64,000 nucleotides of DNA from Mytilinidion resinicola (taxonomy: Eukaryota; Ascomycota; Dothideomycetes; Mytilinidiales; Mytilinidiaceae), in NCBI RefSeq assembly GCF_010093595.1, contig NW_022985457.1, forward strand, positions 580,683 through 644,682. Reading direction: 5' to 3'. The notes below the pieces were generated by a model. It worked only from the letters and a program-made list of their open reading frames with translations. It had not been told where the DNA came from and searched no databases. Every line of letters begins with the position of its first letter. The first letter of the stretch is position 1. Below are positions 10,673-20,876 of this stretch, piece after piece. The position numbers were made by a program, and so were the translations under genes.

Positions 10673-13315
10673 TTATGAAAAGTAGCGTTCAAGCGTAACG
10701 ATCGGTGACCAAACCGCCTTCTCCTCGACCCAATGGAAAACAGGGATATTCTCGATCCACTCCTCGGGCTGGTCGCCTCGCTCCAAGGCCCAATTGATGT
10801 ACTCGCTTCGCATGTACATCGCTTGTTCGACGATTTCGGGGACGGTGTACTTGCGTAATAGGCCACCCGGTCCACAGTGCTTCCGGAAGACGTTTTGGTA
10901 GACTTGTGAGCCTGTGTAGAGGTTAATTGATTGATCATATCAAAAGGAGGCTGGTATTCGGGAAGCTTACCTGCGTAGCTCTCCAGCGCCCCATCAAGCG
11001 CCCTCCGCTCTTCCTTCGTCCATTCAGGCGCAACGCGTGCTACAGCAGCGGGCGGCCTGGACGTCCTCGGCGCGCCCAGCCCATCTACACGCTCGAAGGG
11101 ATTGCCATCCGCGTCCTGCTCAATATTGGGCTCGTGGTCGATAGGGAGGACGATGCGAGTCTTCGCGCGCAGACGGCGAGCGAGGTAGATGTCGGGCTCG
11201 CAGGCCATGCGTGCGAGATGAAGATCAATCCACTTGCGTTTGAGCTTCGCGCGCTCCCTACTCTCTTCTGCGAGCCGAGTCTCGAGTTCTTCACGCTCTT
11301 CGCGGGCGGCTGAGATCGAGCGTTGGTTTTCGAGCTCGGCTTTGGCAAGCTGCCGGTTGCGTTTCTCTTTCTCTAGTAGACTCAAGACTTTTTTGAGGGG
11401 AGCGACAATTTGATGATTCACTGGTCGCACGATGGCCAGGCCTGGGTCGGGCTTTTCCTTCCAGGTTTTGATAACGCTGTGCAGACTGAGAATCATACGT
11501 ATGTAGGGAATTGCTAAGCTGAGGCACTTTTCGGGGAGCGCTCCCTCGATTCCTTCGGGGATACAGCAGTCCCATATGTCTTCTAGTAGGAGAGCCAGCG
11601 AAGGTATGATCCGAGCGTATAGATCATGAACGAGTTCGTCCTTGGACCCGTTGAACTCGTCGCTTTCGACATCTATGAGTATATTGCGGAGATTGAGTAA
11701 TGCCTCATCTCGTTCATCGAAGAGCAGACTAATATCGTCGCCATAATCAGTCTCAGGTGTTCGGAAGAGTGCTCGAGCGGTCAGATAGGCTTCGCGAATA
11801 TCTCTTCCGGTCTCCGTTTGAAGGGAAATATTCCGACGCTCGATCGAAAACACCTTTTGCAGTTCAGCTGCCTCGCCGAGGAAATCAATGCGTTCGTCCT
11901 CTTCGTCGTCCGACTGTTCCGTCTGTCTCTCTTCTTCGACTTCATTCTCGCTGCGTTCTTCGTTTGGCTGGACTACATTCGGGCTTCGTACAGTACTATT
12001 AGACCGCGGTTCTGGATCCTTTTCAAGAGTCTTTCTTGGCTTGGGTTTAGATATCTCCTGGTGCCCACTGATGCTATCATCGAGCTGCAGCGGATCATCG
12101 TCCTCAACTTGTATGTTATCCTCGGGGTGTTCGACCTCCTCTGCCTGATTTCGAGATCCCGTGCGCCGTAATACCCGTTGTTGGGCTTTCAAACCAGCTT
12201 CTTGAGCCATGATAGCCTTATTGCTCGCCTTTGGCGCTTTATGAGCGTTCGTGACACCCTTCTCTTTCACAGCCTGTCCTGTTCTGGAGCTGGCCTCTTT
12301 CTCGGGCTGGACTTTTGGTGCATTTTTGGACCCCGGGGGTCTTCCGCGTTTAGCTACGACTCTCTTCTCTACCCCTTGTGCCAGAGATTTGAGATTTCCG
12401 GCTGGTTGACCTCTGGAGGAACCACGCCGTTTCGGAGGGGACTGCTCTTGATCTTCTTCATGGTCGAACGCAGTAGATCGTCTTTTTTTGACAATCCCCT
12501 GCCGCTTTCGGACGGCATGTTCAACAATCTCGCCTGGTGGTACAGGCTCCACAGAGGCGTCTTTCCCCGCAACCCTTTTACTCTTTCTCGAAGGCGGTGT
12601 GGCCTCAACAGGAGATTCGCTCGGTTCCGCCCTTTGCTGCCTCCCAGTCCTCTGTTTCGGTGGAGTGATTGGGGGTTGTATATCCTGAGCAGTGGTTTGT
12701 GGGGATGGAACCGAATGGGAGTCCGGTAGGTCGTACGGGTCTCCTCGACGTCGCCCCTGCGGCTTAGTGGAGCTAGTCGCAGCTGATGATGGCCGCTTCA
12801 GCTTCCCTGTCTTCGTGGGAGGGGCGGGTTCGGACTGTTTCGAGCTCCTTGTCCCCCGTATCGGCAACGCTTCGTGGGCGCGTTGGTTTCGTTTCGATGC
12901 TGGCTGTTGGCGAGCAGCACCGTTTAGGAAGTTGGCGGCCTCTTGCGCTGAGCTGCGATGGGTGCTTTTCACTATTGACTCAGGGAAGTTGTGCGATGTG
13001 TCGTGGTGCAATGCTGCAACTTGCCCTGTATCAGTAATGTCCTCTTTGGAGAGGGCAGCACCCATACTGTGCTCCGCAATCAGCTGGGCGTTCGCCGCGT
13101 CCTCGCTATATTGCGCCTGCGCATCATCGTCGCCTAAATTGTCAGAGCAAGGCAAGAGCGCTACTAGGGAAGGCCATACCGTCTTCTTCGGGGTCGGCAT
13201 CGCCATTGCTGTCCTCATCGCTGTTTTCGCTATTTCTGTATGCTGATGCCCCCTTGTGCAAATCGTCCGCAACTTTAGTTGCACTCTGAGCAGGGGCAGA
13301 CCTCTCTCTCACCAT
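10673..13315 (-). CDS. AT-hook protein with C-terminal SANT/Myb-like domain (3 exons), function unknown
   Basis: Exons 13315-13180, 13133-10971 and 10911-10673 splice to 845 aa. The first half is disordered, charged and rich in KRxR patches, with an AT-hook KRGRPPGSKN. A central acidic stretch (NEVEEERQTEQSDDEED) precedes a folded helical region (FSIERRNISLQTETGRDIREAY onward) and a coiled coil (EREELETRLAEESRERAKLKRK). The C-terminus reads EWTKEERRALDGALESYAG and, across intron 2, continues with SQVYQNVFRKHCGPGGLL. This resembles a degenerate SANT/Myb helix set. The composition points to a nuclear DNA- or chromatin-binding protein; that is inference. I do not recognise a named orthologue. 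It starts 171 bp from the divergent RRD1 start codon. Both introns break the frame, so the spliced model is well constrained. Confidence 0.85.
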
Positions 13316-13486
13316 CTTCGCAAACTTTGAAGAAGGAGGGAGGGGAGAGAGTAGTGAATGGATGTTGGTGTTTCGGAGTGGGGACACAAGGCTGGCTATC
13401 GTTGGTTGGCGCGGCGACCGGGATGTCTCAACGCGATGTCACGCTTCCAGTGGGACTTGGAGCATTCATCCAACTGCCCCATCACC

Positions 13487-15011
13487 ATGGCTGACACCAG
13501 AATACCGCACCAGCCGCTAAAGCTACTAGACAACAAGACTGAACACAAGTTTGCCCTCCCGGCGAAGTGTATTCATGACGGCGAAGATGTCTCGTTCTTT
13601 CTCACTACGAAGGCGTACAGCGATATCATGACTTTTTTATTTCAGTTGAATGCTTCTATGTTTCCAAGAAAGGCTACACAAGAAGATTCAGTGTCACAGA
13701 CCGTAGAGGCCTGGAAGCTGAATGATCCCAGAGTCCCCTTGTCTCCAATAACACTTAAGCTGAGCCAGCTCTTGGAGAAACTGGCTAGCTTTATCGATGA
13801 AGTACCCCCAGATACTGGGCCGCGCAGATTCGGCAACGTCAGCTTCAGAAAATGGTATGAGTTGGTTAAAGAGAGGCTGCCGGCGTTGATGGATGAATAT
13901 CTTCCTGCTGAGATCTTGGCTCTAGGTGGTGGCGATTCTGAAGGCACGTCTGCTAAAACCGAGCTAGAAGCCTATCTGTATGGCAGCTTTGGCAGCTCTC
14001 AGCGGCTAGACTATGGCACTGGGCATGAGCTCAGCTTTCTTGCCTTTCTTGGCTGCTTGTGGAAGCTCGGCGCGTTTCCTCGAACAGAATCTGGTGTGGA
14101 GGAGCGAGGCATTGTGCTCGGCGTTATTGAACCGTAAGTCACCTTTAGTGGTCGATTGACATTCCATTGACCTCGCCGCAGCTATTTACAACTGGTTCGG
14201 CGCCTAATTCTGACGTACACACTCGAACCGGCGGGGTCTCACGGCGTATGGGGCTTAGACGACCATTCATTTCTTCCTTACATCTTTGGCTCTGCACAGC
14301 TGTCTCCAGCAATACGTGCCCCGGCAGATATACCCGCCGAGGGCTCGTTGCCAAATGCTCCCAATCCTCCTGATGTGGCAAAGGCCGATGTTGTTGGACG
14401 CGAAAGGAAGACCAACATGTACTTCAACGCAATTGGCTTCATCTACGACGTCAAGAGAGGCCCGTTCTGGGAGCACAGCCCCATTCTGTTCGACATTTCG
14501 GGAGTCAAGGCAGGGTGGGCAAAGATCAATAAGGTTAGCCACATGTAGTGAGACGTCAGGAAAATCCTTCTAACACATCGTATAGGGTATGCTGAAAATG
14601 TATAATGCCGAAGTGCTGTCGAAGTTTCCAGTTGTGCAGCATTTCCCGTTCGGCTCGCTCTTCGCCTGGGAGAAGGACCCTGCAGCGTTGGCCATAAACG
14701 CTTCGGTGCATACGACAAGCCAGCCCACGAGGCAGACGACGGTGACGCAGTCGAGGAGTGCGCCGCTGCGAGATGCAATGCAAGAGGGCATGCGAGCTCC
14801 ATGGGCTGGTGCGCCAACATGGTCCACAGCAGGAACGGCGGCGCCGTGGGCAACAACACGCGCTCAGTTGCCCGTTCCTGATGGCCCGAATCAGCCGACT
14901 AGAGCGCCATGGGTGTCTGCTACAGCAGTGCCGCCGCCCGCTTCAGGAAATGCAACGGCGGCACCGTGGGCAAGGTCGGGCAGGAAGCCTCCCAGGAAGC
15001 CTCCGGCGTAG
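13487..15011 (+). CDS. RRD1: PTPA-type PP2A phosphatase activator, Rrd1 group (3 exons)
   Basis: Exons 13487-14133, 14182-14533 and 14586-15011 encode 474 aa. The start [13 protein letters not shown] and the family motifs [14 protein letters not shown] (~175-190), [23 protein letters not shown] and [23 protein letters not shown] place it firmly in the PTPA (phosphotyrosyl phosphatase activator) family. These peptidyl-prolyl isomerase-like proteins bind PP2A-type catalytic subunits and help load the active-site metals; Rrd1 acts with Sit4/PP2A in the TOR pathway. The protein is longer than yeast Rrd1 because of a ~110-aa Ala/Pro-rich tail in which an APWA/APWV motif recurs four times. Both introns have GTAAGT/GTTAGC donors and CAG/TAG acceptors. 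It is divergent from the AT-hook gene. Confidence 0.95.
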
Positions 15012-15636
15012 AATATGGATTGTCCAGCGCTCAACGGCATGGGATGCATCATGGGGGATGCATCATGGAGGATTGCATTGCGGCGGAGTACTGCCATCAG
15101 GGGTCGGTATCAAGCAAGGGTGGGTCCAGGACGCGTCGTGCCGGGCCAAGCAACGGCGACAGGGCGTGTACACGATGGAACAGGGCGATTGTTTACACCG
15201 TATGTAGCACGGATCCTGCAGCAAATGGCAACGCCGCCAGGCACATGTCCGACGTCAATGAAGGCTGCGCGGTCCCCAGACAGCGGGCGCAGGCTGGGGC
15301 GCGGCGTCGTGAAACTGGTGGAGCAGCCCAATTTAGCGGCTATAAATAGGGCGAAACGGCGCTGCAGACCCTGGCGCCTGGATTATTGCGTGCGGAATCT
15401 GGGGCGGGTTGCGCTTGGACTCTCCTCGAACGAGCCTCGTCTTCCACCGCGAAACCCTCCACGCCCGGCTCCAGCTTCCGCGCCTCTCTCCACCTGGCTC
15501 AAAAGCCGCCCGCTGCCTCCAATCGCTGCCACTGCAACTCCTGAGAGCTTCGTGCGTCTGTATCATCTCTCTTTCCCTCCCTCGCAGCACCCCTTCCACA
15601 CAGCCGTCCGGCCCAGCAACCTCGACCGCAATCAAC
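15012..15636. other. Intergenic region between RRD1 and the small A/P-rich gene
   Basis: No gene seen. A short tandem duplication GGGATGCATCATGG occurs at about 15049-15076. The last ~200 bp before the next ATG are strongly pyrimidine-rich (CTCTCTTTCCCTCCCTCGC type), probably the promoter and 5' leader of the downstream gene. Confidence 0.5.
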
Positions 15637-16726
15637 ATGCCAGGAGTCCGTAAGTGGCCGCTGCCTCCCCTCCAGCCTCATGCTGCAGCTTCCCGCACTC
15701 TCTGTTTATCGCATCGAGCTTCAAATCCCTCATGCGGCCCTCGCGACGCCATCCATTGCTTCCGCTCGTCTCCCGTCCATCCCCCGCTCCCCCATCGCAG
15801 AGGAACCCAGTTCTAACACACCATGCCCTGTCTAGCACCTGATACCGTCAACACGGCGAAGAAGTTCTTCAAGGGCCTCTTCGGCAAAAAGAAGAAGGAA
15901 AAGAAAGAAGACAAGCCCGCTGCTGAAGCCCCCAAGCCCACCGAGACCACCCCGCCAGCTCCCGCTCCCGAGGCCGCTCCGGCGCCGGTCGCGACAACTG
16001 TTGAGGAGCCGAAGCCTGCTGAGCCAAAGCCAGCGGAGGGCGCGGGTGCCCCGAACTCTCCAGAGGTCCAGGCACTCGCTGAGGTCAAGAAAGCTACAGA
16101 CGGTAAGCCGCCTCGTGTTCCTTCTCCGGGCCCCGTCAACTACAGTTGGCCCACCAATCTCGGCCGTCGCGCCAACCCCCCTGCCGTGGAGTACGACGAT
16201 GGATCGCGCTGGAGGTCAAGGTGCGGCGACGACTGAGCGCAAGCTCAAAAGCCCGCTCTAGAGACATTAGGAAGCTGGGAGCATCCAGCCTCCCTGCAGC
16301 ATCCAAGACTCCTCACGACAGCATGATAAGACGGCCAGCAACCTACGACTCCAATGATTCCCACGACCTTTTCAAGATACCCATCCCTTTGGATTTCCCA
16401 TTCCCTTTTCCTTTCTCATTTCCAATTCCCCTTCCACATTTCACACTTCACATTTCACTTTCCTCGGCCAGTGCATTGGCTAACAATTGAAATCAGCGGC
16501 TTCCCCGACGCCCGCTGCTGCTAGTCCTGTAGCCGCAGAGGCGGCTAAGCCTGCTGAACCTTTACCAGCTCCTGCCACAAGTTCTGAGACTCCCGCCGAG
16601 ACGAAGGCTGCCGAACCCGCCCCGCCTGCTGTTCCAGCTGTCAACCCGGCCCCTGGGATGTCAGCGACCTCAGGCCCCTTGGACGACCATCCAGCTTGGG
16701 AGACGAAGCCAGAGGAGGCGAAATAA
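15637..16726 (+). CDS. Small Lys/Ala/Pro/Glu-rich protein (3 exons), function unknown
   Basis: Exons 15637-15649, 15836-16102 and 16497-16726 splice to 169 aa. The first exon codes only MPGV plus one base. The N-terminus is strongly basic (KKFFKGLFGKKKKEKKEDK). The rest is low complexity, PAPAPEAAPAPV-like with repeated EPKPAE, ending DHPAWETKPEEAK. No folded domain is visible, so the protein is probably disordered. All junctions keep frame and have good donors (GTAAGT, GTAAGC). Intron 2 is unusually long for this window (394 nt). Reading through its donor gives a different tail that ends at 16236 (VPSPGPVNYSWPTNLGRRANPP), so alternative splicing is possible. A role cannot be assigned. Confidence 0.75.
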
Positions 16727-17535
16727 ACACACAACTTGCTTGTCAACGCTACGCGTGCTGTCAACATGATCAGATCACGCGACGCCTTCGACCACATCTC
16801 TGGTTCATGGAAATCTCTCACCGTGGCGCTAATTCCCCGACACGCGAGCTAGAACTTCCCCAGCGTTCTGCATCCCCCTATCCCCTTGCCCCCGTTAATC
16901 GTCCCCCGCCTCACGGTCACTCGGCAACAACGACACATCTGCGCAACTCCCCGGAACCAGTCGTGGAGTCTAGCATCAATCAGCGAGTGAGCGAGCGATT
17001 TTCGGAACCCCCCACACCACCAACCCCCATTTCACCACCACCTTTTTTTTTCTTTTCTTCATACTTTGGGTCATACTTTGCAGCGGCCATGCTCTTTGAG
17101 CGAGCGAGCGTTGGAGATGGATCAGGCCTTTCTATACCCCCCGGTTTGCTGTGCTGGAGCGTCGTGAGCTGTAGTTAGGAGGGAAATTCATGGAGTGGAG
17201 TCTATGCTAGCGAGTTTAGAGAGGCGGATTCCCGATATGGGTTTTGCTTGACTTTCTTTTTCCTTGAGTGCGAGAGTGAGGTGCGTGTGATGCTGTGATG
17301 GTGATGATGGAGTGTGTTCTACGCTAATGGTGAGGCGGCCGCGCGATTTGGGGCATTTCGTTGTGTTACTCTTCCCTGCCACTGTCTGAGGTGCCTTGAG
17401 ATGTTTTTGTGAAGCTGAAACGTCTTGTTTTGCGCAATCGGGTACCTGGCTGGGCCACCTCAGACGGCTGTAGAGAGGTGTACACTCTCGCCTAGTTTTG
17501 ACGGTGTAAGACTAGAGGTAGGAGGCTTGATACAC

Positions 17536-17962
17536 GATGCATAGAACTTTACATCACATGGTCCAGAGTCTCGTAACCTTTAGGCAGTCTTCGCGGCTAT
17601 ATCAACTGTGTCAAAACGCTCGAATAGCTGGTCCGATTTTGGAAGTGTATGAAACCTAGGCCAGGGACCTGATTTGCGGTGCGTATAACGTGACATTGTA
17701 TCGCTTAGAGTTTAGTAACCTTCATTGAGTCTTTGGACCTGTGTTAGCGATGGGAAAAACGCTCGAATAGGTGGGCTAATTTAGGAGGTGCACGTAATCT
17801 AGATACTTTATCGAATTGTGAAGTTCATAGTCTAATCCATAGTGCGTGGAACGTTGCATTAGGCTTCTAAAATCTTGTATCTGCTAGTCCGGCTTCGAGG
17901 GTATATGGTATGTGTCAAAGCGCTTGAGCACCTGGTCTGACTCTGGAGGCGCAAGATATATA
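17536..17962 (+). repeat. Three degenerate ~124-bp direct repeats (copies A, B, C)
   Basis: Copies lie at 17536-17659, 17677-17802 and 17840-17962. Shared blocks in order are a TGCRTRGAACNTTRCAT-like start, a CTTGTAACCTT-like block, TCTTCGNGGNTATAT, GTGTCAAARCGCTYGAATA, and CTGGTCYGANTTTGGAGGTG ending near CTAG. The three copies differ by many transitions. None has an open frame of note, so this looks like a non-coding repeat rather than a gene family. Confidence 0.75.
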
Positions 17963-17997
17963 GATCACTGCTTGAGTGCAATACCACTTTGAAAAAG

Positions 17998-18066
17998 CGA
18001 AAAGAACACCGAGGGCCCACAGGACGATATATGAGCTTAGATAGTAAGATGTGATGTTCAATACGT
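17998..18066 (-). repeat. Truncated inverted piece of the same repeat with a CACCGAGGGCCCACA box
   Basis: Read on plus it begins ACACCGAGGGCCCACAGG, then after ~30 nt GTAAGATGTGATGTTCAATACGT. The second part is the reverse complement of the start of copies A-C. The same CACCGAGGGCC box plus TGTAATGTTCTATGCAT arrangement recurs near 22.46-22.53 kb. Confidence 0.6.
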
Positions 18067-18164
18067 TTCAAACCTGACTTTGTGCTTTAGAGAATTGGTA
18101 AGGGTGGTATATACGTGTGACTAGAGTTATGGCCTAGTACTGTATCCTAGACCTCTGCTCAATC

Positions 18165-19322
18165 TCAGCCATCGTAGGGCGGTGGAGGCGTGTATGTTCT
18201 CGGTCCGTCGTAAGTCTCAAGCTCATGCGCAGTTTCATCGTCTGGGAGACCCGTCGACCAGCCCACCCCCGAGCTCGCGGTGCCAGCCTCTGAAATAGGG
18301 CTACTGACGTATTCGCGCTTGGCGTCTGGATCTCTCGAGATGTCGGAGGAATGCTCGATGTTTATGCGAAGTGAGTCAGGGGCGTCGGGTTGCTGGCAGG
18401 TGTTAGATATGTTTCCCTCAAACCCTCCACCGCAAATAGCATTACAGTTCAAAGAAAGACGACCTACCAATCTCTTCTCATCTGGCAAAAACCCATCACG
18501 TAGAGCAAGCACTTCTGCAACATCTAATGGCGTCAACGGCTCCTGCACCCTCTGCGTCTCCGCACGCTCTCTCTTCTCCTCATCCCTCGCCTGCTCGATC
18601 CTCTCACATATAACCTCTCCCTCTCCCAACCTCCCTATCAGATTCCCCCTCTCCCACCGCCCATTTGCCAACCGCATCCCCGTGAATTTCGTCCGGTCAA
18701 GCCTACAGTTCACAACCTGGCAATCCTCCAAAGTACTTCTCCCCGCCGAACTCCTCTCAATGCTACAGTTCTTCAGCGTGCTCCGATCCAGCTTCGTCTC
18801 GTCCCTAACCCGCGAGGCGGTCACTCGAGAGCGCGAAAGACGGCTCTTGCCGCTGACCTCAGAGCCCTCCTTGACATCGCTGCGTTCGACGACACTGTCG
18901 CCGCTGATAAAGCTATCGGAGACCGTTGAACGGTCTAGCCGGCTGTTGCTGATGGCACATTGAGTCCCAGAGACAGTACTGCGGTCCGCGCGTGCGAGGT
19001 TCAGCGTGCTGTCTGTGATGGTGGAGCGGTCGAGGTGCGAGTCTGTCACGTGGGCGCGCTCGAGGACGCTGCGGTCGAAGCGCGATTTCCCCGGTTGCGC
19101 GTCGGATATGGACGCTGAGGGGGCTGCGGGAGCTGAAGAGGTGACTGTGGTGTCTGTGAGGCGGGAGCGGTCGAAGACGGTCTTTTCAGAGAGGCCGGCG
19201 AGGCGGCAGTTCGTGAGGGTTGATCTGTCGATTCGGGGGTGGGATGACCATGCTGGCGGTTCGACGGTGTGGTTGGTGATGGTGGAGTAGCGGGCATTGG
19301 GGATGCTAGAGCCTTGAGACAT
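18165..19322 (-). CDS. DRSTh-repeat protein, possible beta-helix, function unknown
   Basis: The start is taken at 19322 (MSQGSSIPNARYSTITNHTV); an upstream in-frame ATG at 19352 is possible. Residues ~30-215 are a run of 10-13-residue repeats of the type xhDRSThxxSxh (DRSTLTNC, DRSRLTDT, DRSVLERA, DRSTITDS, DRSTVSGT, DRSTVSDS, DRSTLKNC, GRSTLEDC), ending in LDRTKFTGMRLANGRWERGNLIG. This periodicity resembles pentapeptide-type right-handed beta-helices. A basic helix (EQARDEEKRERAETQ) and an acidic Pro-rich tail ending TYTPPPPYDG follow. Segment 18393-18467 (75 nt, GTAGGT donor, TCTAAC branch, GCCAG acceptor) is probably an in-frame intron; removing it gives 360 aa. The C-terminal PPPPY could be a WW-domain ligand. 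I do not recognise a named family. Confidence 0.82.
   Translation of the reverse strand: MSQGSSIPNARYSTITNHTVEPPAWSSHPRIDRSTLTNCRLAGLSEKTVFDRSRLTDTTVTSSAPAAPSASISDAQPGKSRFDRSVLERAHVTDSHLDRSTITDSTLNLARADRSTVSGTQCAISNSRLDRSTVSDSFISGDSVVERSDVKEGSEVSGKSRLSRSRVTASRVRDETKLDRSTLKNCSIERSSAGRSTLEDCQVVNCRLDRTKFTGMRLANGRWERGNLIGRLGEGEVICERIEQARDEEKRERAETQRVQEPLTPLDVAEVLALRDGFLPDEKRLVGRLSLNCNAICGGGFEGNISNTCQQPDAPDSLRINIEHSSDISRDPDAKREYVSSPISEAGTASSGVGWSTGLPDDETAHELETYDGPRTYTPPPPYDG
18393..18467 (-). other. Probable 75-nt in-frame intron of the DRSTh-repeat gene
   Basis: Minus-strand donor GTAGGT, branch-like TATCTAACACC, acceptor CTGCCAG. It has no stop and is a multiple of three, so translation continues through it. 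The encoded insert contains two cysteines and a GGG run that do not fit the surrounding charged sequence. Confidence 0.65.
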
Positions 19323-19779
19323 AGTTGACGTGCAATGCTTCTGAAAATCCAAGCAAGTAGAATTTGTGTATGAATCCTGTGGTATTTGGAGGAAAAAGTA
19401 AGAGCTTAGAGTTAGCAGATATCAAGCCTTTTTAAGCATCGACCGTCGCTGATGCCTGATGCCGGCCTTACGAAGCCTATCGTATTCCTCGTAAAGTGCT
19501 GCAGATTGCGCAGGTGGTTGGAGGATGGAAAGGCACCTGGTCCAGCTGAATGGTGGAATGATGTGGGACTCGTAAGTCGATACGTCACCTCTTTCCCATG
19601 CGGCGTGCCGAAGCGACGCCTTGGCCCAACTCTATCCCAACTCCTAGGTATGGCCTCGTTCACTCTCTTCAACTACCTGGAAACGCCATCTCCACGTTAG
19701 AGAATGCAGCTATTAGCTTTTCTATTCCAGAAGCATAGGTGAGTCTCAAGAACCCCCGATAACATAAGAGCTGTTGTAG

Positions 19780-20300
19780 ATCGCTCAAATTTCTCTCCTA
19801 ATGCCCGTTGCGCAAAATTTATAATCTTTAACAATATTATATATATCGAGACCCTTACACACCTAGAACATTAGGTTAAATAGAACATTAGGTTAAATTA
19901 CAGCTAATATCAAGTTTTAATTCTATTAAGCAGAGTCTATAGTCTTATTATTAATACTAAAAAGTGTCCTAGGTCGCCTCCTATAGAGTTTGCGATCGGG
20001 TTACAAAATATACTTTAGCGTTATGCCTGGATTATATTAAGAGCAATAAATTTTGTTTAGCGATTCTTAGAAATCCGGTTAAATAGAGAGCATAACGTGT
20101 TGTTTTATGCGCTCGATACGCACCGCCGTTAGTCGTAAGTCCTAAGGCTTTCCCCTTCCTTCTAATCCTAGTTATGTACTGGTTCGTTAACAAGTCTAAA
20201 TTGATCTCTAACTTAGCAAGAATAAAAAGGCTCTGGGTGGTATAGAATTGATAGCGGAGCCGACGGCTAAAAAGAGAAAAAATATGTAAAATAAGGAAAA
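19780..20300. repeat. AT-rich degenerate block, probable RIP-altered transposon relic
   Basis: Dense in TTATA, TTAAT and TAATA. A short motif ACATTAGGTTAAAT is duplicated around 19867-19900. No protein similarity survives. The sharp composition shift against GC-balanced neighbours is the main evidence; no element type can be named. Confidence 0.5.
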
Positions 20301-20400
20301 AAGTAAGTTAGCACATGCGAGATTCGAACTCAAGCTAGTAGAAGGCAACAAAAAAAGGGTTACATCCACCCCGCTGATGGTACCAAGCCGCGAACGTCGC
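20300..20400 (-). other. tRNA-like / SINE-like remnant with a B-box
   Basis: Read on minus, a G-rich stretch (GGCTTGGTACCATCAGCGGG) is followed ~50 nt later by GAGTTCGAATCTC, which matches a Pol III B-box (GGTTCGANTCC type). T-rich sequence follows after the element. It does not fold into a proper cloverleaf: the acceptor arms do not pair and the anticodon loop lacks U33. I therefore read it as a tRNA-derived remnant, not a tRNA gene. Confidence 0.3.
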
Positions 20401-20731
20401 AAGGTAGGCAAAGGAGGCCCCGGTGAGATAGCCGATTCTTAGTTGGCTTCACTAGAGCACACACTGTACCACTGTAACTTGAGGATGTCAAGTAATTTTA
20501 TGAACTATATACCCTTAAAAAGTGCGCGGGCCACCAGATCTCTGGATTACAGTCAACACATCCACTGTCACTGAGGGATCTCTCACCTGAGACTCTTCCC
20601 CGCCTTGCCGCCGTTCACAATCGATGCCTTCTCATCTCACCTGGGGACCGCCTTCACTCCTCACTTCTTTCATCTCAACTCTTCTCACTTCTAATATGAA
20701 AGCTTCCTATTAGTTGAGCTGCCAACCTGCC

Positions 20732-20739
20732 TATATAAA
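20732..20739 (+). promoter_or_regulatory. TATA box upstream of the 344-aa gene
   Basis: TATATAAA, about 137 bp before the ATG at 20877, is followed by a C/T-rich leader. Position and context fit a core promoter with a ~100-nt 5' UTR. Confidence 0.55.
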
Positions 20740-20799
20740 CCCCCTACCCCCCACCCTACTTCTATTCTCCGTCCAACAGCCAATCTTTCCTCCCTCTTC

Positions 20800-20834
20800 C
20801 CTCCAACCTCCAACCTCCAACCTCCAACCTCCAA
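20800..20834 (+). repeat. Five perfect CCTCCAA repeats in the 5' leader
   Basis: A 7-bp unit is repeated five times without error, 43 bp before the ATG at 20877. It probably lies within the transcribed leader. It may be a simple microsatellite or an A/C-rich leader element. Confidence 0.85.
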
Positions 20835-20876
20835 CCACAACCTCCAGCACCACGCGCTTCCGTCACTACCCTCAAC

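Larger units (their letters stand above)
16727..18164. other. Intergenic region with three degenerate repeat copies
   Basis: No gene recognised. The left half is 3' flank of the small gene, with a T-rich tract near 17043. The right half (from about 17536) carries three tandem degenerate ~124-bp copies and a fourth truncated inverted piece, listed separately. Confidence 0.6.
19323..20876. other. Intergenic region with an AT-rich, RIP-like relic and the promoter of the next gene
   Basis: No gene. From about 19780 to 20350 the sequence becomes markedly AT-rich with many TA steps and few long open frames, unlike both sides, as expected for a transposon relic altered by RIP. A tRNA-like B-box lies near 20320. 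From ~20550 the composition returns to normal and becomes the pyrimidine-rich promoter of the gene starting at 20877. Confidence 0.6.

Noticed and set aside
20300..20400. Functional tRNA gene on minus
   Set aside because: A B-box is present but acceptor arms do not pair and the anticodon loop lacks the conserved U33; kept only as a tRNA-like remnant.
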